Source: Pedobacter mendelii
GTDB taxonomy: Bacteria > Bacteroidota > Bacteroidia > Sphingobacteriales > Sphingobacteriaceae
Length of the DNA stretch: 64,000 nucleotides
Assembly (NCBI RefSeq): GCF_014635725.1
Contig: NZ_BMDJ01000011.1
Span: 119,328-183,327 of the forward strand
Reading direction: 5' to 3'
Shown here piece after piece: positions 38,952 through 49,564 of this stretch. The notes below the pieces were generated by a model. The model did no database searches and had not been told where the DNA came from. It saw only the letters and a list, made by a program, of their open reading frames with translations. Within the stretch, counting starts at the first letter, position 1, and every line of letters begins with the position of its first letter. Position numbers and translations under genes: made by a program.

Positions 38952-39821
38952 TTATTTTGCTTTCAGTACTTCTTCAGCTACACGATAGCCCCCAGACCCC
39001 ATATATCCATAACGCAAGTAAAAAGTTTTGGTTGTTGGGTTATAGGTATTATTGCAAGATGCAGAGCCAGCCCATTGGGCAGTATACCCTGGGTTTGTGG
39101 CAGGTAGCCCGGCACTGAACATGGTGTAAGGTGCACCGGCAGCAGTTGGTGCAGCGGTTATCGTTACATTATTATTGGCATCAACCGTAAGTAATGCCTG
39201 GTAGCCGCTACCGCCCAGGTCGCCCAAATCGACCAGCACACCATTTGCGCCGCTTGTTGTTAAAAACTTATCAGCGTTCAATATCCGCGATGAGGAAGGA
39301 TGGTATAAGTAACCTGTACCGGTATAACTTCCCTCATATTGGTTTATTAGCGGAAGTGGATTAAATTTGATCGTCCAGGTTTTTTTTGCCCCGTTGGCAG
39401 CAATCACCTCATAGGTAAGCGGTTTTGAACAATCCGTAATATTTCCAGGATTTGGTGTGCCGTTAATCCCTTTCATTGTTGCAGCTGTTGATATATTGTA
39501 GTACGGCCAAAGGTGATCGAGTTTTATATTCGCCCGCTCCGCTGACGTGAAACTGCCGCTTGTTCCGGGTATGGTAAGGGTTACGGTAATGGTTGATGTT
39601 GTTGCATCGATTACTTGTGAAGCGGTTAGCTTTTGGTAAGCTACAATAGGTTGCCCATTCATAGTTCCTGTGCCGTTATAACGGTATTCAACATTTACGA
39701 GTGTAACCTCATTACTGTCGAAGAGCGGTAGCTCGGGTAGGTCCTTTTTTAAACAAGACGAAAATAGCGTGCCTAACAAAAGCGTAAACATGCTTAATTT
39801 AATTTTTATATCTCTTTTCAT
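38952..39821 (-). CDS. Surface lipoprotein of the SusCD locus (probable glycan/ligand-binding protein)
   Basis: 289 aa. Lipoprotein signal: MFTLLLGTLFSSCLKKD. An N-terminal Ig-like part (EVTLVNVEYRYNGTG ... TVTLTIPGTSGSFTSAERANI) is followed by a beta-rich C-terminal part (YEGSYTGTGYLYHPS, GTPNPGNITDCSKPLTYEVI, TFYLRYGYMGSGGYRVAEEVL). The layout resembles DUF5018/DUF4361-type lipoproteins encoded with SusCD pairs; the family call is tentative. It follows susD by 18 bases and ends the operon. Expected at the outer surface, helping capture the imported substrate. Confidence 0.7.
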   Translation of the reverse strand: MKRDIKIKLSMFTLLLGTLFSSCLKKDLPELPLFDSNEVTLVNVEYRYNGTGTMNGQPIVAYQKLTASQVIDATTSTITVTLTIPGTSGSFTSAERANIKLDHLWPYYNISTAATMKGINGTPNPGNITDCSKPLTYEVIAANGAKKTWTIKFNPLPLINQYEGSYTGTGYLYHPSSSRILNADKFLTTSGANGVLVDLGDLGGSGYQALLTVDANNNVTITAAPTAAGAPYTMFSAGLPATNPGYTAQWAGSASCNNTYNPTTKTFYLRYGYMGSGGYRVAEEVLKAK

Positions 39822-39839
39822 AACAAATGCGGTTAAAGT

Positions 39840-41720
39840 TTACCAACCTGGATTTTGTGGACCAAATTTTGGATTATTATCAATGTAGCCTTGGGCTATC
39901 GGGAACAGGTAACGCCTGCTGGCATCGAATACCCTTACATTGTTAGCACCTCCAAACGGACCTGTTAAGGTAATGAACCCCTTTCTGTCTTTACTCACAT
40001 CCATAATTCTAATCGGCTGGGTGAGTTCTGGAATGGTAGCACCCGAACTTAAGCCAGAATTTGCATTGCCACCAAATCTTCCCCACCTCAATAAGCTGAA
40101 GTAGTAATCATTCTCTAGCACCAGATCTACCCTTCTTTCCCGTTTATAATCTGTCCAGGCATTGGCCTGTGTAGTTACCTGCGCAGCCGGGAGTTTACCA
40201 TGGATAACACGTGTGCGGTTAAGGTTGATTACGGCGTTGCTGATATCGCCTTTAAGCAAATAAGCCTCTGCCAGGTTCAGATATACACGCCCTAAGCGCA
40301 TAGGTACATAATGGTAGTCGGTGGCTACGCCAACATAAGGCCTTGGGTTAACGTTTGTATATAAACCTTTTTTCCAGTACATATTACTCAAACTCACATA
40401 GTATGCATAACCGTTTAATTTTATCCAGCGGTTTGCATTTCCTCTAATGGTTGTGGTTAGCAGTTCACCATAAATCCTGTCGGTAGAATCGCTCCATACC
40501 GTAGCCCTCCATCTGGCATCCCTGTTTTCATTGCTCAGTTTCCAAATGGTTTCAGTACTCCCTGCCTTAATCTTTCCTGTTTTAATTATTGTTTCGCCGT
40601 TTGCTCTCGGAATTACGTTATGTGCTGTACCGCTGGAGGGAATGTTGGCACCCTCCTCTACTGCAGCCTGGTATTGGGAGGTTTCATCCCATGGTAAGGC
40701 CAGGTTTGAATTAGACTTATCGATGGTCAGGTAATCATCGACAAAATTCTGCGAAGGAAAGTTGGCGGCCCATGCTTCGAAAATATTTTGATTATTGAGC
40801 AGCGGACTTCCCAGATTTTGGTTAATCCGGCTATTATTCAGGTTTGGAACCATTTGTTGCATTGGTGTGCCTTCGTTCGAGGTATTGATGGCCAAACGAT
40901 AAACCCCAAAGATGATCTCATCCGAGTTTTTCTTGGTTTCATTAAACATTCCGCCATAATCACTCTCTAAAGTGTAACCACCATTTGCAATAACTATTTG
41001 CGCATTGTCAAGCACTTTTTGCAACAAAGGATCATTTTGGTTTACAGCAGCAGCAGCGGGATAGTTCTTGTAAGCCAGTGCCTGTAAACATACTTCAGTT
41101 AAGAAAGATGCCGCAACAAATTTATTTGTTCTGCCCGCAATTTTTGTCGCTGGTAAATCAGTTACTGCATCTTCTAAATCTTTGATGATGTAATTATAGG
41201 ATTCTGTGGGGTTAGCAGTAGATGGTAATTTTAGCTCATCATCTGGTGTGAGTACTTTATCTATCCAGACAATCCGGCCTGTACTTCTGGCAATTGAATA
41301 ATATGACATGGCTCTTAAAAATTTGGCTTCTGCAATTAATGCTTTTTTATCGGCATCTGATATCCCTGCTGATTCACCAACTTTTTTGATGATCAGATTG
41401 CACCGGCGAATATCTCCCCAGTTGTTAAAACCATAGTCACTGGAACGCGTTACATTTTCGGTAAAGATGGGCGCAGCGCCATCATAAATATTCTCAAAAC
41501 CAAGAATATTAGTCGTTCTTGGATCTGTTTGAGGACCACTTAAAAAACTGTTCAAAATCCCATAAGTGTTGTAAATAAAGGTTTCTGCATTGGCCTTAGT
41601 GCTCCAAACCACATCCTCACTTATCCGGTCATAAGGTTGTGTATCCAACACCTTTTTACATGCGCTGAGCGCTATTATTATAGCTAAGCTGGCGAGTGTT
41701 AGCTTGATGTATTTTTTCAT
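39840..41720 (-). CDS. SusD/RagB family nutrient-binding lipoprotein
   Basis: 626 aa from the ATG at 41720, where MKKYIKLTLASLAIIIALSACKK gives a proper lipoprotein signal. An upstream-extended frame to 41873 overlaps susC and is not preferred. TPR helices characteristic of SusD are visible (NAETFIYNTYGILNSFL, ALIAEAKFLRAMSYYSIAR, VYLNLAEAYLLKGDISNAVINLNRTR), and it ends FPIAQGYIDNNPKFGPQNPGW, the usual SusD C-terminus. It forms the lid over the SusC barrel. The substrate cannot be told from sequence. Confidence 0.95.
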   Translation of the reverse strand: MKKYIKLTLASLAIIIALSACKKVLDTQPYDRISEDVVWSTKANAETFIYNTYGILNSFLSGPQTDPRTTNILGFENIYDGAAPIFTENVTRSSDYGFNNWGDIRRCNLIIKKVGESAGISDADKKALIAEAKFLRAMSYYSIARSTGRIVWIDKVLTPDDELKLPSTANPTESYNYIIKDLEDAVTDLPATKIAGRTNKFVAASFLTEVCLQALAYKNYPAAAAVNQNDPLLQKVLDNAQIVIANGGYTLESDYGGMFNETKKNSDEIIFGVYRLAINTSNEGTPMQQMVPNLNNSRINQNLGSPLLNNQNIFEAWAANFPSQNFVDDYLTIDKSNSNLALPWDETSQYQAAVEEGANIPSSGTAHNVIPRANGETIIKTGKIKAGSTETIWKLSNENRDARWRATVWSDSTDRIYGELLTTTIRGNANRWIKLNGYAYYVSLSNMYWKKGLYTNVNPRPYVGVATDYHYVPMRLGRVYLNLAEAYLLKGDISNAVINLNRTRVIHGKLPAAQVTTQANAWTDYKRERRVDLVLENDYYFSLLRWGRFGGNANSGLSSGATIPELTQPIRIMDVSKDRKGFITLTGPFGGANNVRVFDASRRYLFPIAQGYIDNNPKFGPQNPGW

Positions 41721-41742
41721 GTTCTTAATTTTAATTAGTGAT

Positions 41743-44700
41743 TTAAAAACCTGCGGTTGCTCCAAAAGAAATTGTTCGTTGAATCGGATAGCCATAATTA
41801 TTGGTATCTGATTCGGGGTCGATAAAATATTTTTGGCTTTTTGCCGAAGTAAGCAGGTTTGTACCCGATACAAACAATTTAAGTTGTTTGAAAGCCGTCC
41901 GTTTCAATAACTTGTGTTTGAAATCGTAGCCAAACTGCAGGTATTTTAACCTGATGTAACTGGATTGTATCAGCCAAAAATCACTACTGGCAAAGTTGTT
42001 GCCACCATTTACGTTACCCGAAGACACCTGTCTTGGAAAAAGGGCATCCGTATTATCCGGTCTCCAGTAATCCTGCTGAAAATCGTATACTAAAATGGTT
42101 TGTGCGCTGCTTCCCTGTATAACATCGCCTAAGTAACGATCGCGTTTCCCTGAACCTTGTAGCACGCCACTAAAGTAAAATCCTTTATAATCCAGGTCTA
42201 TGGTTAATCCGTAATTGGATCTCGGAAAAGTATTATTTCCGATTCTCCTAAAATCGTCACTATTTATTTGTCCGTCGCCATTGGTATCTTCATATTGCAG
42301 GTCGCCTGCAACAACATTGATTGAGGTTATCCGGCGTGCCCCATTAAGCAGTTGGCTATTAGTGGTGTAAAACCCTAAACTGTGGTAGCCTGTTTGCGCA
42401 GATGCGTCTGAAGTGCCTGAGCTCCTAGTATAAGGGTTTTTAAGGCTAGCTTCATCTTCGGTATTGCGTTCGGTAAGCGTATTGAATTTGGTGAACGACA
42501 AGCCAACTTTATAACCCAAATTCCCAAGTCGGTCGGTCCAGCCTAAATTAAACTCGTAGCCTTCTTTACGGGTAGCACCATCAACAAAATTGATGGGTGG
42601 TAAACCTATTCCCAGTGTTGAAGCAAAACGCGGATCTGAAGTAACAAAACCTGTTGTGCGGGTATAATAATATTCTGCCGTACCGTTTAACCGGTTATTG
42701 ACCGAAGCAAAGTCGATTCCCAGATTTCGCGATTTAATGGTCTGCCACGAAAAGTTTGTGCTAGGTAAAGAACCTGGTTCTGATGTACCCTGCACGGCTT
42801 TCCCATCGACAATTAAAGCTATGGGCTCAATACCGTATCCTGAAATATACTGATATCGGCCAATTCCGTCTGAATTACCAGTTTTACCATAGGAAGCGCG
42901 GATTTTTAAGAAGTCGAGAATATGTTTTTCCTTTAAATGCTTCATAAAATTTTCCTCAGAAAGGGTATATCCGGCAGATATGGCGTAAAATGTTCCCCAC
43001 TGTTTTCCCGGAGCAAATAAATCACTGCCATCTCTACGTAAGGAAAATTCTGCCGAATATTTCGATTTGAAGCTATAGGTAAGTCTGGCCAGATAAGCAG
43101 CCCGCGCACTTTCCAATTCACCACCAGAAACGCTTTGATTAAGCGTAGGTCCTGCAACAAGCTGATCAAAAAGAATCTGGTATTGGGTACGCTGCCCGCT
43201 CAAACTCGACGCATAAAACTGTTGCTGCTCATATAAGCCCAAGAAATCAATCGAATGATCTCCAATTACCCTGTTATAGGTTACAGAACCCTGTAGAGTC
43301 AGGTTTTTTCCTTCGCCCGCAGAGCTTGTTAAACTTGGCGGATTGGAATATATTGGCGTAGTAGAACCGTTCGCATAGCTGGGCGCCAGATAATTCCAGC
43401 TTTTACCTAAACTGTTGTACATATTGTATACCCCATTTAGTTTGAATTTCAGTCCTTTTAAAAAGTGAGCGCTGTAATCTAGCGCCAGGTTTCCATTGAA
43501 AACCCGGCTTAAACCCCTTGAATATCCTGATTCGGGATCTAATTCAACTGCCGGGTTATCTATGGTATTGTTTGAGGGCAGACCAAACTCATTGTAGGCT
43601 TGTTTTCTGGGTTGTTGGTTCTGGATATGGCTATAGATACTATAATAGCCAACTCCAGGTTGCGAATTGTTTTCTACAAAACCATCAAGATTGGTGGTAA
43701 CACTTAAGTTTAGTTTTTCAAAATTACTGGTTGTATTTAACCTATAAGTGGTTCTGCGGTTAAAGTTCTTATCGGTACGCAGGTTCGAAGCCTGGTCGTA
43801 GTAAGAAAGTGATGCATAATATGTTGTTACCTTCCCTCCCGATGTTAAAGATAAGTCGTGGCGCATTTCTGGGGCAAAATCCTTAAGGCCTACCTTTTGC
43901 CAATCGGTATTCGGGTATTTAATCAGGTCGGTGCCCAATCTAAAACCTTCTAAATCTGCAGCAGGTGTGGGTACTTGTAAACCTTCAGCAACATATACTT
44001 TATTAATGGCATTTAACTGCTCATAAGAGCTCACCTTTTCAGGGAAAAGCGTAGGTTGGGAAAATATCTGATTGAATGAATAATTGATGCTTGTTTTACC
44101 CTCACTCCCCTTTTTCGTGGTAACTACTACCACGCCATTTGCGGCCGAAACACCATAAAGCGCAGTTGCGGCCGCATCTTTTAGTATGGAGTAGCTTTCA
44201 ATATCGTTCGGGTTGATGTTGGAAAAATCATTACCTGATCGAATGATATTGTCGATAACAAATAAGGGTGTCCCACCACCTCGGATGGAAATATTACTTT
44301 TAGTGCCTGGTGCACCATTTGATGCGGTGACAATGATACCCGGTAAACGGCCCGCAACCGCATCATTAATAGATTGAACGGGCAAGGGTGCGACATTACT
44401 CATATTCAGGGTGCTGATGGCGCTGGTTGTTTTTCTTTTGGTGGTTGTACCATAGGCTTGCACCATCACTTCATCAAGTTGGTTGTCTAAAACCTTCAAA
44501 ACAACCTCCATGTTGTTACTTGCCTTTAGCTCCATAGGTTGATAACCGATGGCTGTAAATATCAGAATTGCACCTTCTGGCACTTTCAAGCTAAAGTTTC
44601 CCTGTGAATCTGTTGAGGTTCCTATGCCTTTAATACCTTTAATCGCGACGGAAACACCAGGAAGAGCGCCAACTGTATCCCGCACCGTTCCTTTTATATT

Positions 44701-45084
44701 TATATCTATTAATTCCTTATCTATCTTGCTGATGGTTATCAGGCCATTACTTTGCAGAGAAAATTCTAGTGAAGTACCCAATAACAGTTGTTTTAAAACC
44801 TCGGTAACAGGCGCATTATCAGCCTCAATGCTTACCCGCTTGGTAAACGGCCCTTCTGTAGGGCTATATGCAAAACGGTAACTACTTTGTTTTTCAATTA
44901 GCTTCAAGACTTTCTGTAATTGAATTTCTTTAATTGAAATCGTCACTTTTTCCTGCCCGAAAACGCTTGCTGAAACATTCAAACAAGTAGTAAGGACTAT
45001 GAGAAATGTAAACTTCATCATCAAAATGAGTTTATGGCCCTTTCTTATCCAGAAAAGACTTTTTGTTAAATAAAAATTTATCAT
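41743..45084 (-). CDS. SusC/RagA family TonB-dependent transporter with STN signalling domain
   Basis: 1113 aa from the ATG at 45084; an in-frame GTG at 45183 adds an unlikely leader. Signal: MMKFTFLIVLTTCLNVSASVFGQ. Domains: STN (about 50-115, EIQLQKVLKLIEKQSSYRFAY ... VLKQLLLGTSLEFSL); carboxypeptidase-like domain (about 125-205, GTVRDTVGALPGVSVAIKG); TonB box region (DEVMVQAYGTTTKRK); plug (ISIRGGGTPLFVIDNII, YSILKDAAATALYGVSAANGV); and a long barrel ending TISFGATAGF. The STN domain means it can signal to the FecR protein encoded 36 bases or more upstream and so control the ECF sigma factor. Imports an unknown substrate with SusD. Confidence 0.95.
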   Translation of the reverse strand: MINFYLTKSLFWIRKGHKLILMMKFTFLIVLTTCLNVSASVFGQEKVTISIKEIQLQKVLKLIEKQSSYRFAYSPTEGPFTKRVSIEADNAPVTEVLKQLLLGTSLEFSLQSNGLITISKIDKELIDINIKGTVRDTVGALPGVSVAIKGIKGIGTSTDSQGNFSLKVPEGAILIFTAIGYQPMELKASNNMEVVLKVLDNQLDEVMVQAYGTTTKRKTTSAISTLNMSNVAPLPVQSINDAVAGRLPGIIVTASNGAPGTKSNISIRGGGTPLFVIDNIIRSGNDFSNINPNDIESYSILKDAAATALYGVSAANGVVVVTTKKGSEGKTSINYSFNQIFSQPTLFPEKVSSYEQLNAINKVYVAEGLQVPTPAADLEGFRLGTDLIKYPNTDWQKVGLKDFAPEMRHDLSLTSGGKVTTYYASLSYYDQASNLRTDKNFNRRTTYRLNTTSNFEKLNLSVTTNLDGFVENNSQPGVGYYSIYSHIQNQQPRKQAYNEFGLPSNNTIDNPAVELDPESGYSRGLSRVFNGNLALDYSAHFLKGLKFKLNGVYNMYNSLGKSWNYLAPSYANGSTTPIYSNPPSLTSSAGEGKNLTLQGSVTYNRVIGDHSIDFLGLYEQQQFYASSLSGQRTQYQILFDQLVAGPTLNQSVSGGELESARAAYLARLTYSFKSKYSAEFSLRRDGSDLFAPGKQWGTFYAISAGYTLSEENFMKHLKEKHILDFLKIRASYGKTGNSDGIGRYQYISGYGIEPIALIVDGKAVQGTSEPGSLPSTNFSWQTIKSRNLGIDFASVNNRLNGTAEYYYTRTTGFVTSDPRFASTLGIGLPPINFVDGATRKEGYEFNLGWTDRLGNLGYKVGLSFTKFNTLTERNTEDEASLKNPYTRSSGTSDASAQTGYHSLGFYTTNSQLLNGARRITSINVVAGDLQYEDTNGDGQINSDDFRRIGNNTFPRSNYGLTIDLDYKGFYFSGVLQGSGKRDRYLGDVIQGSSAQTILVYDFQQDYWRPDNTDALFPRQVSSGNVNGGNNFASSDFWLIQSSYIRLKYLQFGYDFKHKLLKRTAFKQLKLFVSGTNLLTSAKSQKYFIDPESDTNNYGYPIQRTISFGATAGF

Positions 45085-45218
45085 ATTTGTTTTTTGGTTT
45101 AGTTTACCCATTGGTCCATTTGTTAGCACAGCGGAACCTTTGAGTATAAGTGATCGAAAAACTGGAGGGTGGTGTTGCAACACTGCCCTTCTAATTCTCG
45201 GGTATTCGTTCGGTTAGG

Positions 45219-46235
45219 TTACTTAGTAATTATGATTGTCCCTCCTCTCATCTGGTAGTTAAAGTGTTTCGATTTTTTAAGCGTATTCAATACGTCAAAA
45301 ATGGTTTCAGTGGTAAAAGTGGCTGTGTATTTATAGCCTTCAACAGCTGCATCGTTGATTATGATGTTCACATCAAATGTTCGCTCGAGCAAATTTGCTA
45401 TTCCTTTTAAATCCTGATCCTGTATTTCAAGCCGGTTTTTTGTCCAGGCGGTTTCAACAATTATCGAATCTGGTAATTCGGTGTACGTATCTATTGTAAT
45501 TTTAGGCGCAGTATTCTTACGTTTTGCAGTATAATCAAACTGACCGATATTGGAGAAAGTAACCTTTTGACTTGGTTTCAGCATAATGATCTTTTGCAGG
45601 TTCTGTGTTGACTGCATACTGATTAGTCCCCTCAATAATGTAGCTTCCGAAGTTTTATCATTAGCATACGCCTTTATATTAAAAAGCGTGCCCAGCACAT
45701 TGATGTTAAAATCTTTAGTATGAACCTTAAATGGTTTGTTTTTTTTATGTACCACATCAAAAAGCGCTTCGCCAACAATGGTTACCGCTCTGTTGTTCTG
45801 CCCAAAATCATTATATAACGTTAACGAACTTTTCACATTAAGTATCACCACAGTTCCATCCGGTAATACAATCCGCTTTTTTTCGCCATTTCGGGTTTCG
45901 AATTTCAACTTAGCAACCGAAATCGTATGCCCGGGGGACAAGATGCTGCCGATATTAAAATAGGCTACGGAAAGACCAGCAACAAGCATAATTGAAGCGG
46001 CAACACCCCATCGTATCATTAACTTAAGTTTTCTGGCACGTAAAGGAATCAAAGTTTCCTGTTTCAATCTGTTGTGCAATTCTTCAAAAACCTGTTCTCT
46101 ATCGCCCATTTCTGCGGTCCAATCGTAGTTTTTAAGAATAAAGCGATCTTTGTAATTTTCCAGTAATTCTATTTCCCCGGGTGTGCATTTACCCGATTGA
46201 ACTTTTTCATAAAGCTTCAGAAAATCTTCTTCCAT
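45219..46235 (-). CDS. FecR-family anti-sigma factor
   Basis: 338 aa. Cytoplasmic anti-sigma part (about 1-70), one transmembrane helix (WGVAASIMLVAGLSVAYFNIG), FecR domain (about 105-205, RNGEKKRIVLPDGTVVILNVKSS, GEALFDVVHKKNKPFKVHT, VLGTLFNIKAYAND) and C-terminal DUF4974-like domain (RLEIQDQDLKGIANLLERTFDV). It transmits the substrate-bound state of the SusC protein to an ECF sigma factor. The presumed partner sigma gene (49774-50337) lies 3.5 kb upstream, separated by exporter genes, which is unusual. Its promoter region holds the 68-bp repeat at 46243-46310. Confidence 0.94.
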   Translation of the reverse strand: MEEDFLKLYEKVQSGKCTPGEIELLENYKDRFILKNYDWTAEMGDREQVFEELHNRLKQETLIPLRARKLKLMIRWGVAASIMLVAGLSVAYFNIGSILSPGHTISVAKLKFETRNGEKKRIVLPDGTVVILNVKSSLTLYNDFGQNNRAVTIVGEALFDVVHKKNKPFKVHTKDFNINVLGTLFNIKAYANDKTSEATLLRGLISMQSTQNLQKIIMLKPSQKVTFSNIGQFDYTAKRKNTAPKITIDTYTELPDSIIVETAWTKNRLEIQDQDLKGIANLLERTFDVNIIINDAAVEGYKYTATFTTETIFDVLNTLKKSKHFNYQMRGGTIIITK

Positions 46236-46242
46236 AAATCAC

Positions 46243-46310
46243 TATTTGGTTGCTTAATTATATAGACAACAAAAAGCAACGGTACACACCTAAATTTTTA
46301 ATTTAATTTA
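46243..46310 (-). promoter_or_regulatory. Putative ECF-sigma promoter of fecR-susCD (copy 1 of inverted 68-bp repeat)
   Basis: Read on the minus strand it contains TTTAGGTGTG, 17 bases, then TTGTCTATATAATT, and ends CAACCAAATA eight bases before the fecR ATG. GGTGT and GTC resemble ECF -35 and -10 elements, with 18 bases between them. It matches 50447-50514 in inverted orientation at 60 of 68 positions, and the least conserved part is the spacer, as expected for a promoter. Confidence 0.6.
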
Positions 46311-46445
46311 TATGAAGCACTACTGCTGCCTGGAAATTTTAATAGTTATTAAATTTATGATAGGATTAAAAAAGTGTTTCTGCTCTTTTAATTTTTATAG
46401 GATAAATAGATTTAAATATACTTTATAGAATAGCACTCCTATAGA

Positions 46446-47753
46446 CTACTTATTATCCAGAATTTTGGTAAAATTTCTATAAAAACGTTGCAGTAGAGAA
46501 CTTTCTTCAGTAACAATTTCCGCATCTGCTTGCATACCATTCTTTAGAATGATCTTTTTCCCAGAATCCTTGTTCTCAAAGTGTTGGAAACTGATTTTTG
46601 CTATGAAAACGCTATCGCGATAGGCCACATCGGAAATATAAGTGAGTTTTCCTCGTATCATACCATATTGTTCAAATGGATAACTATGTAGTTTAACTAA
46701 TGTCCGTTCGCCAGTCCTTATTTTTCCCATATTATATTGAGGAATCTGTACTTCACCGAAAAAGTCTGCATTGCCGGGATTTACTATGAATATCTCTTGC
46801 CCGGACTGTATATTCTGGTTCTGTTGTACAATGCCAGCAAAATTTACTCGGCCATCAATTGAAGACCTTAAGACATATTGTAATATCCAAGCGTCGCTAG
46901 CAGTTATATACTGATTTAGCGATTGCATGAATTTGGCCTGCTCTTCAGCAATAGTGTGTTTGAGATCCAACAATTCTTTCTCTTTTGCTTGGTAACTGAT
47001 GGCATTATTGAGTATCGATGTTTCGAGTACTTGTAATGGATATTTGGAAGCTAAAAATTTATTTTCCTGTTGCTTATATTCGCTTCTGGATACCACTTTG
47101 TTCTTAAATAGTTTTTGGTAAGCTTTATACTCCTCTTCTTGATTAGCATATTCTTGCAGCTGTATTTTCTCTTGTTTTTTAATGTGGCTCTTTAGAGTAA
47201 TTATATCCTTTAAGTCCTTTTCAAGAAAAGCCATCCGGCTAAGGTAGTATCCATTTTTTTGAGTTGAAAGATATTGAAGATATTGCTGATAAAAAACTTG
47301 ATAATTACCCTGCAACTCTCCAAGATTTAGGTTTGTAGGCAAAGTGGCTAAATTAATCTGGTTCTTCATTATCTCTTTTTGAAATGCCTTAAGCGCTTCG
47401 CTCAATTTCAATACCTCCATATGATTCGCTGTACTTTCAAGGTAGGCTAAGGATTGATTCTTTTTTACCATTTCCCCCTCTTTTACCAATAGGTCGATAA
47501 GTTTTCCATTTTGTTTGGATAATATTGCCTTAGGGGAGTTTAGGCTATTTATCTTAAGGGGCGTTTTTACTATATCGGGATACTTTATCAAGGCCGATAA
47601 TAAGATAATCCCTCCCAAAATGGAAAAAATCAAAGTAATCCCCCAGCGCAGAATCCACCCAGGTACGGCGGTTATAATGCATTGCACTTCTTCGCTTCGT
47701 ATTTCCTGTTGATAGAGTGAAGAATTTAACAACTTTATTTCTTCTAATTCCAT
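46446..47753 (-). CDS. HlyD-family membrane fusion protein of a peptide exporter
   Basis: 435 aa. An N-terminal cytoplasmic segment precedes a transmembrane helix (WGITLIFSILGGIILLSALI). Lipoyl-like half motifs (PKAILSKQNGKLIDLLVKEGEMVKKNQSLAYL and SIDGRVNFAGIVQQNQNIQSGQEIFIV) flank a long coiled coil (about 110-290). The C-terminal beta barrel contains GKIRTGERTLVKLHSYPFEQYG. It belongs to bacteriocin-type (PCAT) export systems and is encoded 38 bases after the ABC transporter gene. The frame is intact although the transporter is broken. Confidence 0.9.
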   Translation of the reverse strand: MELEEIKLLNSSLYQQEIRSEEVQCIITAVPGWILRWGITLIFSILGGIILLSALIKYPDIVKTPLKINSLNSPKAILSKQNGKLIDLLVKEGEMVKKNQSLAYLESTANHMEVLKLSEALKAFQKEIMKNQINLATLPTNLNLGELQGNYQVFYQQYLQYLSTQKNGYYLSRMAFLEKDLKDIITLKSHIKKQEKIQLQEYANQEEEYKAYQKLFKNKVVSRSEYKQQENKFLASKYPLQVLETSILNNAISYQAKEKELLDLKHTIAEEQAKFMQSLNQYITASDAWILQYVLRSSIDGRVNFAGIVQQNQNIQSGQEIFIVNPGNADFFGEVQIPQYNMGKIRTGERTLVKLHSYPFEQYGMIRGKLTYISDVAYRDSVFIAKISFQHFENKDSGKKIILKNGMQADAEIVTEESSLLQRFYRNFTKILDNK

Positions 47754-47791
47754 TTATTTGACATAAATTCTTTTTAAAATCTTACTTGTTA

Positions 47792-49564
47792 TTAGTTGCC
47801 TAATTCCAACTGATTCTTTACCAGCTGGAAATATTCACCCTTGTTTTTTGTCAGTTGTATATGATTGCCTTGTTCAACGATGCTTCCTTTATTTAAAACT
47901 ATAATATTATCTGCGTTTTTTACGGTGCTTAATCGATGTGCAACCACAACCACTGTTCGCCCTTTAAAAAACTTTTCCAAATTCTCCATAATTACTTTTT
48001 CATTATTTGCATCCAGTGCATTGGTGGCTTCATCAAAAAAGATGTATTCGGGATCTTTATAAACAGCCCTTGCTATCAATATTCTTTGTCGCTGCCCTTG
48101 GCTAATACCATTTCCTTCAGCACCTATTTTAGTATTTAGGCCCAAAGGTAAATTTTCTATAAATTCATTGATGTTAGCAATTTTAATAGAATGTAATAGC
48201 TTTTGCATATCTGGGTATTCACCACCTATTGCAATATTTTTGGCGATAGTATCAGAGAATATAAAGCCATCCTGCATCACAATACCACACGCCCCACGCC
48301 AGAAGCGAAAGCCAATTTGACCTAATTGTACTGCTCCAATCTTTATTTCTCCCTTTTGGGGTTCATAGAAGCGCAGCAAAAGTTTCAATATAGTTGTTTT
48401 TCCACTGCCGCTCATCCCTACAATGGCAGTCGTTTTCCCTTCAGGTATATTTAAGTTGATGTTTGATAGTACTGGCTCATTTCCAGCTCCAGGATAAGTA
48501 AAAGAAAGATTTTGAAGCTTAATGGTTTTATTAAGGGGCAATTATTTAATAAATACCTTGTCTAAAGGTTCCTCATCACTCAAATTATGAATTTCGTTAA
48601 GTCGTTCTAAACTTAATTTAGCATCTTGTAATTGTTGTAAAAAACTTAGCATTTGATCAATAGGACTGTTTAATTGACCAACGATATATTGTACCGCCAT
48701 CATACCACCCAATGTTAATTGCCCATCAATCACGGCCTTAGCTACGAGAAATGTAATGATAATATTTTTCCCTTCATTTATAAAAAAAGTGCCTGTTTGC
48801 TGTATTTGGCTCAATGATAAATTTTTTATAGTAAGCCCAAATAAACCTGCTTGTATGCTTTCCCATTCCCAACGTTTTTGTTGTTCACAATTATTAAGCT
48901 TAATTTCCTGCATTCCGCCGATGAGCTGTACCATGGCACTTTGGTTTTTAGAAGAAATATCAAAGCGTTTAAAATCTAATACTCGGCGTTTTTTCAAAAA
49001 CAAAATTACCCAAAGTGTATATAAAACACTGCTTAATAAAAATATAAAGAAAAGAGCTGCATTATACCATGCCAATACTATTGCAAAAATAACCAAGTTA
49101 AACATGGAAAATAAGATGCTTAAAGTGGAACCTGTTAAAAAACTTTGAATTCGTCCCTGATCGTTCATGCGTTGCATAATATCACCAGTCATTTTTGTAT
49201 CGAAAAATCCCATAGGCAATTTCATTAGTTTAATAATAAAATCAGTTAGAATAGAAATATTTATACGAGTGCTTATATGTAATAATATCCAACTGCGTAT
49301 AAACTCTACACTCATTCGACCAATAAAGAGCATGGTTTGAGCAATTAAAATAATATAGATAAAATTTAAGTTTCTTGTATTTATACCTGTGTCAACAATG
49401 CTTTGGGTTAAAAATGGCAAAATGAGCTGTAGTAAACTTCCAACGCCTAAGCCTACAAAAAGCTGCATAATAAGTTGTTTATAACTATACAAATAACTCA
49501 ATAAATTACTTAGGATTATCGATTTCTGTCTGATAAAATATCCAGTTAAACTGATTAGATTAAT
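47792..49564 (-). pseudogene. Broken peptide-exporting ABC transporter (TM + ATPase domains, peptidase domain missing, in-frame stop)
   Basis: One continuous frame from 49564 to 47792 is broken by a single TAA at 48542-48544 (protein ...DKVFIK*LPLNKTIKLQ...). Both halves are in the same frame; each would need a TTG start (49501 and 48541) to be separate genes. The TM half opens SYLYSYKQLIMQLFVGLGVG and has LPFLTQSIVDTGINT, typical of PCAT exporters. The ATPase half has GMSGSGKTT, ISQGQRQRILIARAV and FFDEATNALDA. The N-terminal C39 leader peptidase (about 150 residues) is absent: a stop lies at 49565. I read this as a 5'-truncated gene with a nonsense mutation, possibly of a Gln, Glu or Lys codon. 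A split two-gene transporter is the alternative. Confidence 0.8.

Noticed and set aside
47792..49501. Two independent ABC transporter genes (TM subunit and ATPase subunit)
   Set aside because: Both are in one frame with only a TAA between them and would need TTG starts; one disrupted gene is the simpler reading.
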